The notes under the pieces: generated by a model
Database searches by the model: none
What the model was told of the DNA's origin: nothing
Seen by the model: the letters and a program-made list of their open reading frames with translations, nothing else
Source: BOG-908 sp963848205
Lineage (GTDB): Bacteria > Pseudomonadota > Alphaproteobacteria > Acetobacterales > Acetobacteraceae
NCBI GenBank assembly: GCA_963848205.1
Contig: CAWKCV010000003.1
Span: forward strand, 806,001 to 870,000
Direction of reading: 5' to 3'
DNA: 64,000 nt
Program-made: the position numbers and the translations under genes
Shown here: one piece after another, positions 1 through 8,806 of the stretch
Numbering within the stretch: the stretch's first letter is position 1
Layout: every line of letters begins with the position of its first letter

Positions 1-2328
1 GCCGCCTGGTTCAAGGGCAAGCCGGCCGTTCTGCTCGACGTGCAGCGCCAGCCCGGCGCGAACATCGTCGCCACCGTCGATCAGGTGCGCGAGGAGCTGC
101 CCAAACTCACCAAGGCATTGCCGCCCGGCCTGCACATGGAAATCGCAGCCGATCGCACGCAGACCATTCGCGCCTCGGTGGACGACGTGCAGGGCACCCT
201 GCTGCTCGCGATGCTGCTCGTCGTCGGTGTCATCTATTTGTTCCTGCGCAGCTGGCGCGCCACCCTCATCCCCGCCGTCGCTTTGCCGCTCAGCCTGATC
301 GGCACGTTCGGCGTAATGAGCTGGCTCGGCTACGGGCTCGACAACCTCTCGCTGATGGCGCTTACCGTCGCCTCCGGCTTCGTGGTCGACGACGCGATCG
401 TCATGATCGAGAACGTGGTCCGCTACATCGAAGCCGGCGTGCCGCCACTGGAAGCGGCCTATCGCGGCGCCGGCCAGATCGGCTTCACCATCGTCTCGCT
501 CACCATCTCGCTGATCGCGGTGTTTATCCCGCTGCTGTTCATGGGCGGCGTGGTCGGGCGGCTCTTCAAGGAGTTCTCCGTCACGCTCTCGGTGGCCGTC
601 GCCGTCTCGGCCGTCATTTCGCTTACCCTCACGCCGATGATGTGCGGCCGGCTGCTCCGCCCGCATCGCGAAACCAAACCCGGCCGCGCAGACCGCTTCT
701 TCGGCGGCATGCTGGAGCGCTACCGTCGCAGCCTTGTCGTCAGCCTGCGCCACCAGCCGCTCGTGCTTGGGCTGGCCGTGCTCACCCTGCTCGGCACCGT
801 CGTGCTCTACGCCGTCGTGCCCAAGGGCTTTCTGCCGCAGCAGGATACCGGCGCCATCGTCGCCACCACGGAGGCCGCGCAGAGCATTTCGCTGCCCGCG
901 ATGGCCGCACTCCAGCAACGCGCAGCCGATATCGTCCAGCAGGATCCGGCGGTGGACAATGCCGCCTCGCTCGTCGGCGCCGGCAACATCAATCCCACGC
1001 CGAATGTCGGCCGCCTCTCCATCACGCTCAAACCGCGTCGCCAGCGCGAGGCGATGGCGGTGGTGCTCGCCCGCCTGCAGGACAGGCTGCACAATCTGGT
1101 CGGCCTCTCGGTGTTCATGCAGCCGGTGCAGGATATCCAGATCGGCGCCCGCATCAGCCGCACGCAATACCAATACACGCTCACCGATACCGACGCCGCC
1201 GAGCTTGCCCACTGGACGCCGATCCTGATCGACCGGCTGCGCACCGTGCCCGACCTCGCCCACGTGACCAGCGACCAGCAGGACGAAGGGTTCGCCACCG
1301 AGATCGTCGTCGACCGCGACCGCGCAACCCGCCTGGGCGTGACCATGCAGGCGATCGAGGACGTGCTCTACGATGCGTTCGGCCAACGCCAGGTCAGCAC
1401 CATCTACCAGCAAAGCAACCAGTATCGCGTGGTGATGTCGGCCGACCCGAACTGGGTGGCCGACCCGGCTTCCCTTGGCAAATTGCGCGTGCCTGGCACG
1501 GTGGCCAGCTTCGGCGCGAACGGCGCGGCGCAGGTCGCCACCACCACGGTCGCCACCACCAACACCGTGGCCCAGGTGCCGCTGATGGCCGTGGCCCACA
1601 TCGTGCGCCGCACGGCGCCGTTGGTCATCACCCACCAGGCGCAATTCCCCTCGGTCACCCTCAGCTTCGACGTGCGGGAAGGCGGCTCGCTCGGCAATGC
1701 GGTCGCCGCCGTGCAACAGGCCGAACAGGATATCGGCCTGCCGCCCACCATCGTCGGCAGCTATTCGGGCGACGCCGCCGAATTCCAGCGCTCGCTGGCC
1801 GCCGAGCCGTATCTCATCCTCGCCGCGGTGGTGGTCATCTACATCGTACTCGGTGTGCTCTACGAGAGTTTCATCCACCCGGTCACCATTCTCTCCACAC
1901 TGCCCTCGGCCGGCATCGGCGCTTTGCTCGCGCTGATGTTCACCGGTTCGGATCTTTCTATCGTGGCACTCGTCGGTATCGTTCTGCTGATGGGCATCGT
2001 AAAAAAGAACGGCATTCTCGTCGTCGATTTCGCGCTCGAAGCCGAACGCACGCGCGGCATCTCGCCCGAGGAAGCGGCCGTCGAAGCCTGCGTTCTCCGC
2101 TTCCGCCCGATCATGATGACCACGGCGGCCGCCCTGCTCGGCGCTCTGCCGCTGGTGCTCGACCACGGCACCGGGTCGGAGCTGCGGCGGCCGCTGGGGA
2201 TCGCAATCGTGGGCGGACTTCTGCTGAGCCAGGTGCTGACGCTCTACACGACGCCAGCGATTTATGTGGCGTTCGAGCGGGCGAAGCGCCGGTTCGTGCC
2301 GGCGGACAACCTCGTGGTTGCGGAATGA
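1..2328 (+). CDS. mdtB: RND efflux permease, MdtB-like (5' truncated by window edge)
   Basis: Inner-membrane resistance-nodulation-division proton antiporter subunit, running in from before base 1. The reading frame is open from the first base, so the ATG at 40 is internal. About 775 residues are visible, from the end of the first porter domain to the C-terminus. The TM4 proton-relay pair Asp-Asp is at 388-393 within GFVVDDAIVMIEN. The second periplasmic porter half, the second membrane half and the helix GIVLLMGIVKKNGI are all present. The sequence matches MdtB better than AcrB (for example RQPGANIVATVD and ASVDDVQGTLL). The following gene is MdtC-like, as expected for the MdtBC heterotrimer. 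The adaptor and the start of this gene lie upstream, outside the window. Substrate unknown. Confidence 0.9.
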   Translation, partial: AAWFKGKPAVLLDVQRQPGANIVATVDQVREELPKLTKALPPGLHMEIAADRTQTIRASVDDVQGTLLLAMLLVVGVIYLFLRSWRATLIPAVALPLSLIGTFGVMSWLGYGLDNLSLMALTVASGFVVDDAIVMIENVVRYIEAGVPPLEAAYRGAGQIGFTIVSLTISLIAVFIPLLFMGGVVGRLFKEFSVTLSVAVAVSAVISLTLTPMMCGRLLRPHRETKPGRADRFFGGMLERYRRSLVVSLRHQPLVLGLAVLTLLGTVVLYAVVPKGFLPQQDTGAIVATTEAAQSISLPAMAALQQRAADIVQQDPAVDNAASLVGAGNINPTPNVGRLSITLKPRRQREAMAVVLARLQDRLHNLVGLSVFMQPVQDIQIGARISRTQYQYTLTDTDAAELAHWTPILIDRLRTVPDLAHVTSDQQDEGFATEIVVDRDRATRLGVTMQAIEDVLYDAFGQRQVSTIYQQSNQYRVVMSADPNWVADPASLGKLRVPGTVASFGANGAAQVATTTVATTNTVAQVPLMAVAHIVRRTAPLVITHQAQFPSVTLSFDVREGGSLGNAVAAVQQAEQDIGLPPTIVGSYSGDAAEFQRSLAAEPYLILAAVVVIYIVLGVLYESFIHPVTILSTLPSAGIGALLALMFTGSDLSIVALVGIVLLMGIVKKNGILVVDFALEAERTRGISPEEAAVEACVLRFRPIMMTTAAALLGALPLVLDHGTGSELRRPLGIAIVGGLLLSQVLTLYTTPAIYVAFERAKRRFVPADNLVVAE

Positions 2329-2390
2329 AGGAGCTTCCGCCGCCGCCTGTGGTATCAAGGATGTTCCTTGCTCAGCCGCGCCGCGAACTG

Positions 2391-2434
2391 ACAAAAGTCC
2401 GTAGGTTCTTTTCTTCAGAAAAGAACGCTTTCCT
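2391..2434 (+). repeat. AT-rich stem-loop repeat, copy 1
   Basis: Forward-oriented unit of the dispersed family: an A4-G tract, then an inverted repeat at 2405-2426 (GTTCTTTTCTT / AGAAAAGAAC), then CGCTTTCCT. It directly abuts the ATG of the MdtC-like gene, so it forms that gene's immediate leader and replaces a normal Shine-Dalgarno spacing. Confidence 0.75.
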
Positions 2435-5400
2435 ATGAACTTCTCCTCCACCTTCATCCTCCGCCCCGTCGCTACCATCCTCCTCTCGCTCGGCCTGCTC
2501 GCCGCCGGCATCGTCGCCTACCAGTTCCTGCCTGTCGCCGCACTTCCCAACGTCGATGTGCCAGCCATCGTCGTCTTCGCCGCGCGTCCCGGTGCCGATC
2601 CCGCCACCATGGCCAATTCCATCGCGGCACCGTTGGAGCGGCGCATCGGCGAGATCGGCGGCGTGTCCGACATGTTCAGCACCAATTCCACCGGCCAATC
2701 CAACGTCATCGTCCTGTTCGATCTCGATCGCAGCACCGACGATGCCGCGCGCGCCGTGCAATCCGCATTGAACGCCGCACAGACCGACCTGCCGAGCGGC
2801 CTTCCCGTGCGGCCCACCTACAAGAAATTCAATCCTGCCGACCTCGCGATCATGACCATCGCGCTCTCGTCGGATCACCAGAATATCGGCCAGATCTACG
2901 AAGCGGCGGACACCGTGCTGCAGCAGCGTTTCGCGCAGGTGGAAGGTGTCAGCCGTGTGCAGATCGATGGCGGGCAGACGCCGGCCATTCGCATCCAGCT
3001 CGATCCCGGTGCGCTCCGCGCAGCGGGGCTGACGGCCGACGAGGTGCGTCAGGCTATCGTCGATGCGAACGTGCTCGAGCCGACCGGCAGCTTTCAGGGG
3101 CTGCAACGCGCCGAAGAGATCGCGATCAACGGCCAGATAAGACGTGCCGCGGATTACGGGCGCATCGTGCTCAAGGCGCAGAATGGCGCGGTGCTGCGCC
3201 TGTCCGACGTCGCCCACGTTATCGACAGTGTGAGCAACGTTCGGCTGGCTGCCTGGAACGGCCACAAGCCCGCCATCCTGCTGCGTCTCTATAAAATTCC
3301 CGGCGCCAACGTCATCGATACCGTCGATCGCGTGCGTGCGTTGCTGCCCCAGGTGAAGAACTGGATCTCGCCCGACATCAGCATCACCGTGCTCGACGAC
3401 CGCACGCAGACCATCCGCGCCAGCACGACGGATGTGAAGATCACCCTGCTGATCACCGGCGTGCTCGTGCTGCTCACGGTGATGATCTTCCTGCGTCGCG
3501 TGGCGGCGACCCTGGCCGCTGCCGTCACCGTGCCGCTATCGCTTGCCGCTACCGCCGCCGGCATGTGGGCATTCGGCTTCTCGCTCAACAACTACTCGCT
3601 GATGGCTATCACCATCTCGGTCGGCTTCGTGGTCGACGATGCCATCGTGATGATCGAGAACATCACCCGTTTGCGCGAACAAGGCATGTCGCGCCTGCAA
3701 GCCGCGCTGATCGGCTCGCGGCAGATCGGTTTCACCGTCATCTCGATTACCCTGTCGCTCGTCGCCGTGTTCATCCCGCTGCTGTTCATGGGCGGCCTGC
3801 TCGGGCGCATTTTCCACGAGTTCGCCTGGACGCTGACGATCGCCATCTGCATCTCCGCGGTCGTCTCGCTCACGCTGACGCCGATGGTGTGCGGCCGGAT
3901 GAACGACGGCGAGCCCTCCGGCTGGCTCGGCCGCGTGGATGCGGCCACCGAGCGCTTCTTCCGGCGCGTGACGCGTGCCTACATGGTGGGCGCCGACTGG
4001 AGCCTCAATCATCGCCGCGTCATGCTCGCGGTCACCATCCTCACCGTGCTGGTCACCTTCTATCTCTATGCCGCGGTGCCGAAGAATTTCGTCGCCGAAC
4101 AGGATACCGGCTTGTTGCGCGGCACCACGGTCGGCGCCGACAGCGCATCGTTCAGCGAAATGGTTAGCGAGCAGCAGAAGGTCGTCGACATCCTCCTGTC
4201 AGATCCGGCTGTGGCCGCCGTGGGCTCGACAGTAGGCGTGGCCAACGGGTTCGACACGGCCAATCAGGGCACGCTCATCGTCTCGCTCAAACCGATGGAC
4301 GAGCGTCATGTCCGCGCCACTGCCGTCATCGAACGACTGCGTCCCAAGCTCGACGCGATCGCCACCTTGCACACGGTTCTGTTCGCGCCCGGCGATTTCG
4401 GCGGCGGCAACCGCGTGGGCGGTGGCGCGCAATACAATTTCGATCTGCTGAGCGACAATATCGAGGATCTCAGTTTATGGAGCTCCAGGATCGAGACGCG
4501 CCTGCAGCATGAGCCGGGTTTCCTCGATGTCACATCCGACCAGGATGCGGCATCTCCGCAAGTCACCGTCACGGTCGATCGGCAAGCGGCCGCGCGCATG
4601 CATGTATCGGCCGCCGCGGTGGATCTGGCACTCGGCAACGCGCTCGCCCAACGCCCGATTTCCACAATCTACAGCCAGCGCAACCAATACAGCGTCATCC
4701 TCGAAACACTCCCCTGGCAGCAGACGGATCCGCATTATCTCGACCATATCTATGTCGGCGCGGATACCGGCCTGCCGGTGCCGTTGGCGGCCGTGGCTCA
4801 CATGTCGTTCGGCACCGCCGCGCTGAACGTGACGCATAATGCGCAACGCGTGGATGGCGAGATCGACTATAACCTCAAGCCAGGTTTTGCCGCCGGCGAC
4901 GCGACGACGCGCGTGAAGGCGATCATCGCCGACATGGCGCCGCCGCCCACCATACGCGTGCAGTTCGAAGGCGATGCAAAACTGTTCGAACAGTCGCTTG
5001 CAACCGAGCCCGCGCTGATGCTGGCTGCCCTGCTGTCGATCTATATCGTGCTCGGTGTGCTCTATGAGAGCCTGATCCACCCCATCACGATCATGTCCAC
5101 TTTGCCCTCGGCAGGTGTAGGCGCGCTGCTCGGCGTGCTCGTCACCGGCACGGAGTTCGGCGTGCTGAGCGTGATCGGAATTGTATTGCTGATGGGCATC
5201 GTCAAGAAGAATGCGATCATGCTGGTCGATTTCGCTCTCGATGCTCAGCGCGAGCGTGGCATGTCGGCTGCCGAGGCCATTCGCGAAGCCTGCGAGGAGC
5301 GTTTCCGCCCGATCATCATGACCACGCTCACAGCACTCTGCGGCGCCCTGCCGCTCGCTCTGGCCTTTGGCACAGGCTCGGAACTTCGCCGGCCGTTGGG

Positions 5401-5539
5401 CATCGCCATCGTCGGCGGGCTCATCGTGAGCCAGGCGCTCACGCTCTACACCACGCCGGTCATCTATCTGCTGCTGGAGCGCCGTATAAAACGCCCACGC
5501 AAGCGCATCGTGCACGGTCCCGCCGGACAGGCTGCTTAA
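2435..5539 (+). CDS. mdtC: RND efflux permease, MdtC-like
   Basis: Full-length RND permease of 1034 residues, the usual size. The N-terminus FILRPVATILLSLG and the following LPVAALPNVDVPAI are typical of MdtC. The family's two six-TM-helix halves and two large periplasmic loops are expected. The proton-relay aspartates are about residues 401-402 (GFVVDDAIVMIEN). The C-terminal GIVLLMGIVKKNAIM and GSELRRPLGIAIVGGL motifs are intact. It follows the MdtB-like gene after 106 bp that hold a stem-loop repeat. The two products would form a heterotrimer that exports drugs or bile-salt-like compounds through an outer-membrane channel. ATG start directly after the repeat; no strong ribosome site is visible. 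Substrate unknown. Confidence 0.9.
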   Translation: MNFSSTFILRPVATILLSLGLLAAGIVAYQFLPVAALPNVDVPAIVVFAARPGADPATMANSIAAPLERRIGEIGGVSDMFSTNSTGQSNVIVLFDLDRSTDDAARAVQSALNAAQTDLPSGLPVRPTYKKFNPADLAIMTIALSSDHQNIGQIYEAADTVLQQRFAQVEGVSRVQIDGGQTPAIRIQLDPGALRAAGLTADEVRQAIVDANVLEPTGSFQGLQRAEEIAINGQIRRAADYGRIVLKAQNGAVLRLSDVAHVIDSVSNVRLAAWNGHKPAILLRLYKIPGANVIDTVDRVRALLPQVKNWISPDISITVLDDRTQTIRASTTDVKITLLITGVLVLLTVMIFLRRVAATLAAAVTVPLSLAATAAGMWAFGFSLNNYSLMAITISVGFVVDDAIVMIENITRLREQGMSRLQAALIGSRQIGFTVISITLSLVAVFIPLLFMGGLLGRIFHEFAWTLTIAICISAVVSLTLTPMVCGRMNDGEPSGWLGRVDAATERFFRRVTRAYMVGADWSLNHRRVMLAVTILTVLVTFYLYAAVPKNFVAEQDTGLLRGTTVGADSASFSEMVSEQQKVVDILLSDPAVAAVGSTVGVANGFDTANQGTLIVSLKPMDERHVRATAVIERLRPKLDAIATLHTVLFAPGDFGGGNRVGGGAQYNFDLLSDNIEDLSLWSSRIETRLQHEPGFLDVTSDQDAASPQVTVTVDRQAAARMHVSAAAVDLALGNALAQRPISTIYSQRNQYSVILETLPWQQTDPHYLDHIYVGADTGLPVPLAAVAHMSFGTAALNVTHNAQRVDGEIDYNLKPGFAAGDATTRVKAIIADMAPPPTIRVQFEGDAKLFEQSLATEPALMLAALLSIYIVLGVLYESLIHPITIMSTLPSAGVGALLGVLVTGTEFGVLSVIGIVLLMGIVKKNAIMLVDFALDAQRERGMSAAEAIREACEERFRPIIMTTLTALCGALPLALAFGTGSELRRPLGIAIVGGLIVSQALTLYTTPVIYLLLERRIKRPRKRIVHGPAGQAA

Positions 5540-5740
5540 CCTTCTCGTTCGCGTGCCGTCAGCCAGGGTGATCGAAAAAACTTTCACCGGGGTCTTATTT
5601 GCGCACCGCCCCATGTGGCGCGGCAGGCACGTTACCCGGCCTGTGCACTCGGGGGGTGTATTAATCGTGGTCCCATCCGGGGCTGCGGTGTAAACCGCCT
5701 CTCAGGGCGCCGGGCCCGGTTCGATTGGGCGTTTGGTGCC

Positions 5741-7123
5741 ATGACCACGGGTAAAGCCCTGTTTCTCCTCGACGTGGTAGCGATGCTCGTCGTGTGGCCG
5801 ATCCTGCTGCAGCTTGGCTGTTGGGGTGTGGAATGTTTCCGCCCGACGCCCGATGGGCTAGGCGCGCTCCTCTATCCCGCGGCGAACCTCGTCTCGCTCT
5901 ACGCTCTCGGGTTGTATCGTCGAGAAGCCATCATACAAACGCGCGAGTCGCTCGGTCGTGTGCCGCTGGCCGTCAGCCTGGGTGCGGTTGGCACCGCCGT
6001 GTTGCTCGGGCTGCTCGGCATCGCCATCGGCTCGCCGCATAACCGGGTTCGGCTTTTCTCCGGCGCCGTCATCGGCTTCTGCGTGTCCGGATTGCTGGCG
6101 CGGCTGGTGTTCTCCGGGCTGAAACGGCGCGGCGTGTTTCAGCGGCGCCTGCTCATCGTGGGCGCTGGCACGCGCGCCTGGGATCTCTATTGCATGCTCC
6201 GCAAGGAAGGCAGCCGACCCACCTACGATATGCATTTCGTGCATGGCGAGGCGATGGGTGAGGTCGATCCCCGTCTCGTCGCGGCGTCGGGCGAGGGGCT
6301 CGCCATTTTGAAGCAAACCAATGTGCTGGCCGCCGCGCGCGCCTTCTCACCCGACGAGATCGTGGTGGCACCCGACGAGCGACGCGGCATGCCGCTCGAC
6401 AGCCTGCTCGCCTGCAAGAAGGAAGGTTTTCCGGTCGTCCAGTATCTCACCTTCCTCGAGCACGAAATCCGGCGGGTGGATATAAGGCGCGTCGAAGTGG
6501 GTTGGCTGCTGTATTCCAGCGGCTTCTACTTCGGCACTCTGGATAACGTGCTCAAACGCATTCTCGACGTCGTGGTCAGCCTCTTTCTGCTGGTGCTGTT
6601 TTCGCCCGTGCTGCTCGGCGCCGCCATCGCGATCAAGATCGGCGACAAAGGCCCCGTCCTCTATTTGCAGGAACGCGTCACGCGCGGCGAACACAGGTTC
6701 CGCATCTACAAGCTGCGCACCATGCGAACGGACGCCGAGAAGGCCGGCGCGGTGTGGGCCGAAGCGCGCGACCCGCGAATCACGCGCGTCGGCAACTTCC
6801 TGCGCCAGACACGTATCGACGAGATGCCGCAGTTGGTCAACGTGCTGCGGGGCGACATGTCGCTCGTCGGGCCACGGCCGGAACGGCCCACCTTCATCGA
6901 ACAGTTATCGGCGCAATTGCCGCTCTACAATGAGCGCCATTTGGTCAAAGCCGGCCTGACCGGCTGGGCGCAGATCAACTATCCATACGGCGCTTCCCTC
7001 GACGACGCCCGATCCAAGCTGAGTTACGACCTGTATTACGTGAAGAACTTTTCGATCCTGTTCGATCTGCTGATCCTGCTGCAGACATTGCGTGTGGTGC
7101 TGTGGCCGAGCGGGGCGAGGTAG
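5741..7123 (+). CDS. exopolysaccharide biosynthesis polyprenyl glycosylphosphotransferase
   Basis: A 460-residue sugar transferase that would attach the first sugar-phosphate to undecaprenyl phosphate at the inner membrane for exopolysaccharide synthesis. The N-terminal third is hydrophobic (several membrane helices, e.g. KALFLLDVVAMLVVWPILL). A CoA-binding-like middle domain follows. The C-terminal bacterial sugar transferase domain begins about residue 265 with the helix RILDVVVSLFLLVLFSPVLL. Diagnostic motifs are YKLRTMR, RQTRIDEMPQL and GDMSLVGPRPE. It resembles the EpsB/TIGR03013-type enzymes. The ATG at 5741 is preferred over an upstream in-frame start at 5615, because the membrane helix begins at 5741 and the extra 42 residues look like leader. 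No other polysaccharide genes are adjacent. Confidence 0.88.
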   Translation: MTTGKALFLLDVVAMLVVWPILLQLGCWGVECFRPTPDGLGALLYPAANLVSLYALGLYRREAIIQTRESLGRVPLAVSLGAVGTAVLLGLLGIAIGSPHNRVRLFSGAVIGFCVSGLLARLVFSGLKRRGVFQRRLLIVGAGTRAWDLYCMLRKEGSRPTYDMHFVHGEAMGEVDPRLVAASGEGLAILKQTNVLAAARAFSPDEIVVAPDERRGMPLDSLLACKKEGFPVVQYLTFLEHEIRRVDIRRVEVGWLLYSSGFYFGTLDNVLKRILDVVVSLFLLVLFSPVLLGAAIAIKIGDKGPVLYLQERVTRGEHRFRIYKLRTMRTDAEKAGAVWAEARDPRITRVGNFLRQTRIDEMPQLVNVLRGDMSLVGPRPERPTFIEQLSAQLPLYNERHLVKAGLTGWAQINYPYGASLDDARSKLSYDLYYVKNFSILFDLLILLQTLRVVLWPSGAR

Positions 7124-7145
7124 CGCGCCCGCAAGCTGTGGCTGG

Positions 7146-7457
7146 CTAAGTCACCGCCTGCAGAATGTGGATCGTCCTGCTGGCCAGCTGGGCTTTCGTT
7201 TTGCGCCCGTAGGCGATCATGTGCGGTGCCACCGCGTGCGCCATCAGCGCTTCCTTGCTTTCCCATTTCTCGAGCACCATGAAACTGTCGGGGCCAAGCG
7301 GCGCCTGGAACGAACCCATGTCGGGCACGTCGATCACCGGCTCGTAAGCCAGACATCCGGCTTCCGCATGCACGGCCGGCATGTTTTCCAGAAACGCCGC
7401 AAGCACCAAATCACGCTGACCCGGATGCGCGGTGATGACGGCAACTACATAAATCAT
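7146..7457 (-). CDS. antibiotic biosynthesis monooxygenase (ABM) family protein, quinol-monooxygenase-like
   Basis: A 103-residue dimeric alpha/beta ferredoxin-like protein of the ABM/YgiN type. The N-terminal strand MIYVVAVITAHPGQRD, the central ENMPAVHAEAGCLAYEP (the AEPGC-like turn of the family) and FMVLEKWESKEALMAHA are characteristic. Such proteins oxidise quinols or other small aromatics without a cofactor, or act as stress proteins; the substrate is not evident. A longer in-frame version to 7664 exists, but its extra N-terminus runs through a stem-loop repeat and is not family-like, so the ATG at 7457 is chosen. Divergent from the gene at 7561. Confidence 0.8.
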   Translation of the reverse strand: MIYVVAVITAHPGQRDLVLAAFLENMPAVHAEAGCLAYEPVIDVPDMGSFQAPLGPDSFMVLEKWESKEALMAHAVAPHMIAYGRKTKAQLASRTIHILQAVT

Positions 7458-7508
7458 GACGAGCCAACCCCGAGAATGCAGATCACCAAACCACGCGCCC
7501 TCATCAAA

Positions 7509-7552
7509 CGAAAGTTTTTTGCTTCTTTTTTCGAAAAAGAAGTGCTTGCCTT
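7509..7552 (+). repeat. AT-rich stem-loop repeat, copy 2
   Basis: Forward unit: GAAAGTTTTTT followed by the inverted repeat GCTTCTTTTTT / GAAAAAGAAGT, then GCTTGCCTT. It lies in the divergent gap between the ABM gene and the gene starting at 7561. Confidence 0.75.
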
Positions 7553-7560
7553 TCTCCTCG

Positions 7561-8535
7561 ATGATTGCCGACCTGGACCGCAACCTCGCTCTGCAAACCG
7601 TGCAGCAAGGCGCCCGCGCGTATTTCGAAACCCGACGCCGCCGCGTCGACACATTCGTCGACAATCACTTCTCGCTCCCAGGCACGCTGTCGCTGCATCG
7701 CCACGCGCTCGGCTGGGATATCGCACGCGCGCCGCTGAACCTGTCGCTGGCACTGCCCCAGGTCGCCATGCATCTGGGTGCCGCCGCGTCCGCCAGGCTG
7801 GGCGCCACCGCCACCGCCGCCCGCCTGCGCCGGCCGATCCTGCTGCGCACCGCCGTCTCGCGCGAAATAGAGTGGCTTGTCACGACGGAGTTTCTCCAGC
7901 TTCCCTGCACGCAGCGCGGGCGCGAGGCGACGCAGGACGCCTTGTGCCAAACCATCCTCGCCCAGCCGGATCTCCAGGCCGCGATGGACACGGCTCTCCA
8001 GGAGATCGCCGCACGCGGCACCGACCCTGCGTTTCGTGCACGGCTCGGCCATGCCATGGAGAGCTACGGCCTGGCGCGGTCGGCGGCGGCCGAAATCACC
8101 ACCGGCCTGCTCAACCTCGGCGCCGGCGCCCTGGCGCTCAACAAGGTGACGCCGGGTGCGGCAAGCTTCGGCCCGGCGCTGGCCGGCGTCATGGCGCACC
8201 AGACCGCCATCGGCGCCTTTCCGCTCGGCACTTGGCTCGGCGGCGCATGGTATGGCCTGTTTCCGACCGTGCCCTCGGCGGCGCTGGTCGCCACCACGAC
8301 CGGCGGCGTCATGCTGGCGGCGACCACGTTCGCGGCGTTCGCCGGCGTCGTGTCGGACCCTATCCAGCGCGCCCTCGGACTGCACCAGAGGCGGCTGCTT
8401 CGGATGGTGGACGGGCTGGAGCGGCAGTTCTTCGATCCCGAATCGGCCGGTTTCGTGGTGCACGACCATTACGTCGCGCGGCTGCTCGATGTGTTCGACA
8501 TGGTCAGTGCGGCGTTGCGTTTGGCGCGGTTGTAG
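7561..8535 (+). CDS. conserved hypothetical protein with alpha-helical, partly membrane-prone core
   Basis: A 324-residue protein I do not assign to a function; it resembles what I recall as DUF6635, but not with certainty. The N-terminal 100 residues are charged and Arg-rich (ARAYFETRRRRVDTFVDNHF). The region around residues 190-290 is rich in Ala/Gly/Thr with two long hydrophobic stretches (LNLGAGALALNKVTPGAASFG and LVATTTGGVMLAATTFAAFAGVV) that could insert in a membrane. The C-terminus is again amphipathic (LLRMVDGLERQFFDPES). ATG at 7561 follows a stem-loop repeat; an in-frame start at 7456 would translate the repeat and is less likely. No partner genes suggest a role. Confidence 0.7.
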   Translation: MIADLDRNLALQTVQQGARAYFETRRRRVDTFVDNHFSLPGTLSLHRHALGWDIARAPLNLSLALPQVAMHLGAAASARLGATATAARLRRPILLRTAVSREIEWLVTTEFLQLPCTQRGREATQDALCQTILAQPDLQAAMDTALQEIAARGTDPAFRARLGHAMESYGLARSAAAEITTGLLNLGAGALALNKVTPGAASFGPALAGVMAHQTAIGAFPLGTWLGGAWYGLFPTVPSAALVATTTGGVMLAATTFAAFAGVVSDPIQRALGLHQRRLLRMVDGLERQFFDPESAGFVVHDHYVARLLDVFDMVSAALRLARL

Positions 8536-8591
8536 GCTTTGATTTGGACCATGGGCTGGTCCAGAACCAGATAAAATTCGGAGCTGTCGAG

Positions 8592-8759
8592 ATGGACATA
8601 TCGGTGACGAACGCAAAGGCGCATCTGACGGATCTGGTCCGCCGCGCGGAGGCCGGCGAAGACGTCGTGCTTACCCGCCATGGCCGTCCCTCCGCCCGCA
8701 TCGTCGCCGTCAACCCCGAAGAAGCCGCCGCCAACCGCAAACCCGCCCCCGAAGCCTAA
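8592..8759 (+). CDS. Phd/YefM-type antitoxin, short and without a toxin partner
   Basis: A 55-residue protein with the Phd/YefM antitoxin fold signature: MDISVTNAKAHLTDLVRRAE followed by AGEDVVLTRHGRPSARIV. In complete type II systems the antitoxin is about 75-90 residues, autoregulates the operon, and is followed within a few bases by a PIN (VapC) or RelE toxin. Here the protein ends early in a Pro/Ala-rich tail and the next element is a stem-loop repeat, then mazG on the other strand. No toxin is seen nearby. It may be an orphan repressor or a remnant of a module. Confidence 0.75.
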   Translation: MDISVTNAKAHLTDLVRRAEAGEDVVLTRHGRPSARIVAVNPEEAAANRKPAPEA

Positions 8760-8761
8760 TC

Positions 8762-8806
8762 CGAAAGTTCTCTGCTTCGTTCTTTCAAGAAAGAAGACCT
8801 TCCTTC
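8762..8806 (+). repeat. AT-rich stem-loop repeat, copy 3 (encodes mazG C-terminus)
   Basis: Forward unit, somewhat degenerate: GAAAGTTCTCTGCTTC, then the inverted repeat TTCTTTC / GAAAGAA, then GACCTTCCTTCC. Read on the minus strand it supplies the last six residues and the TGA stop of mazG. Confidence 0.7.

Noticed and set aside
642..2438. Long plus-strand ORF (598 codons) overlapping the MdtB-like gene
   Set aside because: Arg/Pro/Ala-rich composition typical of an out-of-frame reading of a high-GC gene; the RND frame has all family motifs.
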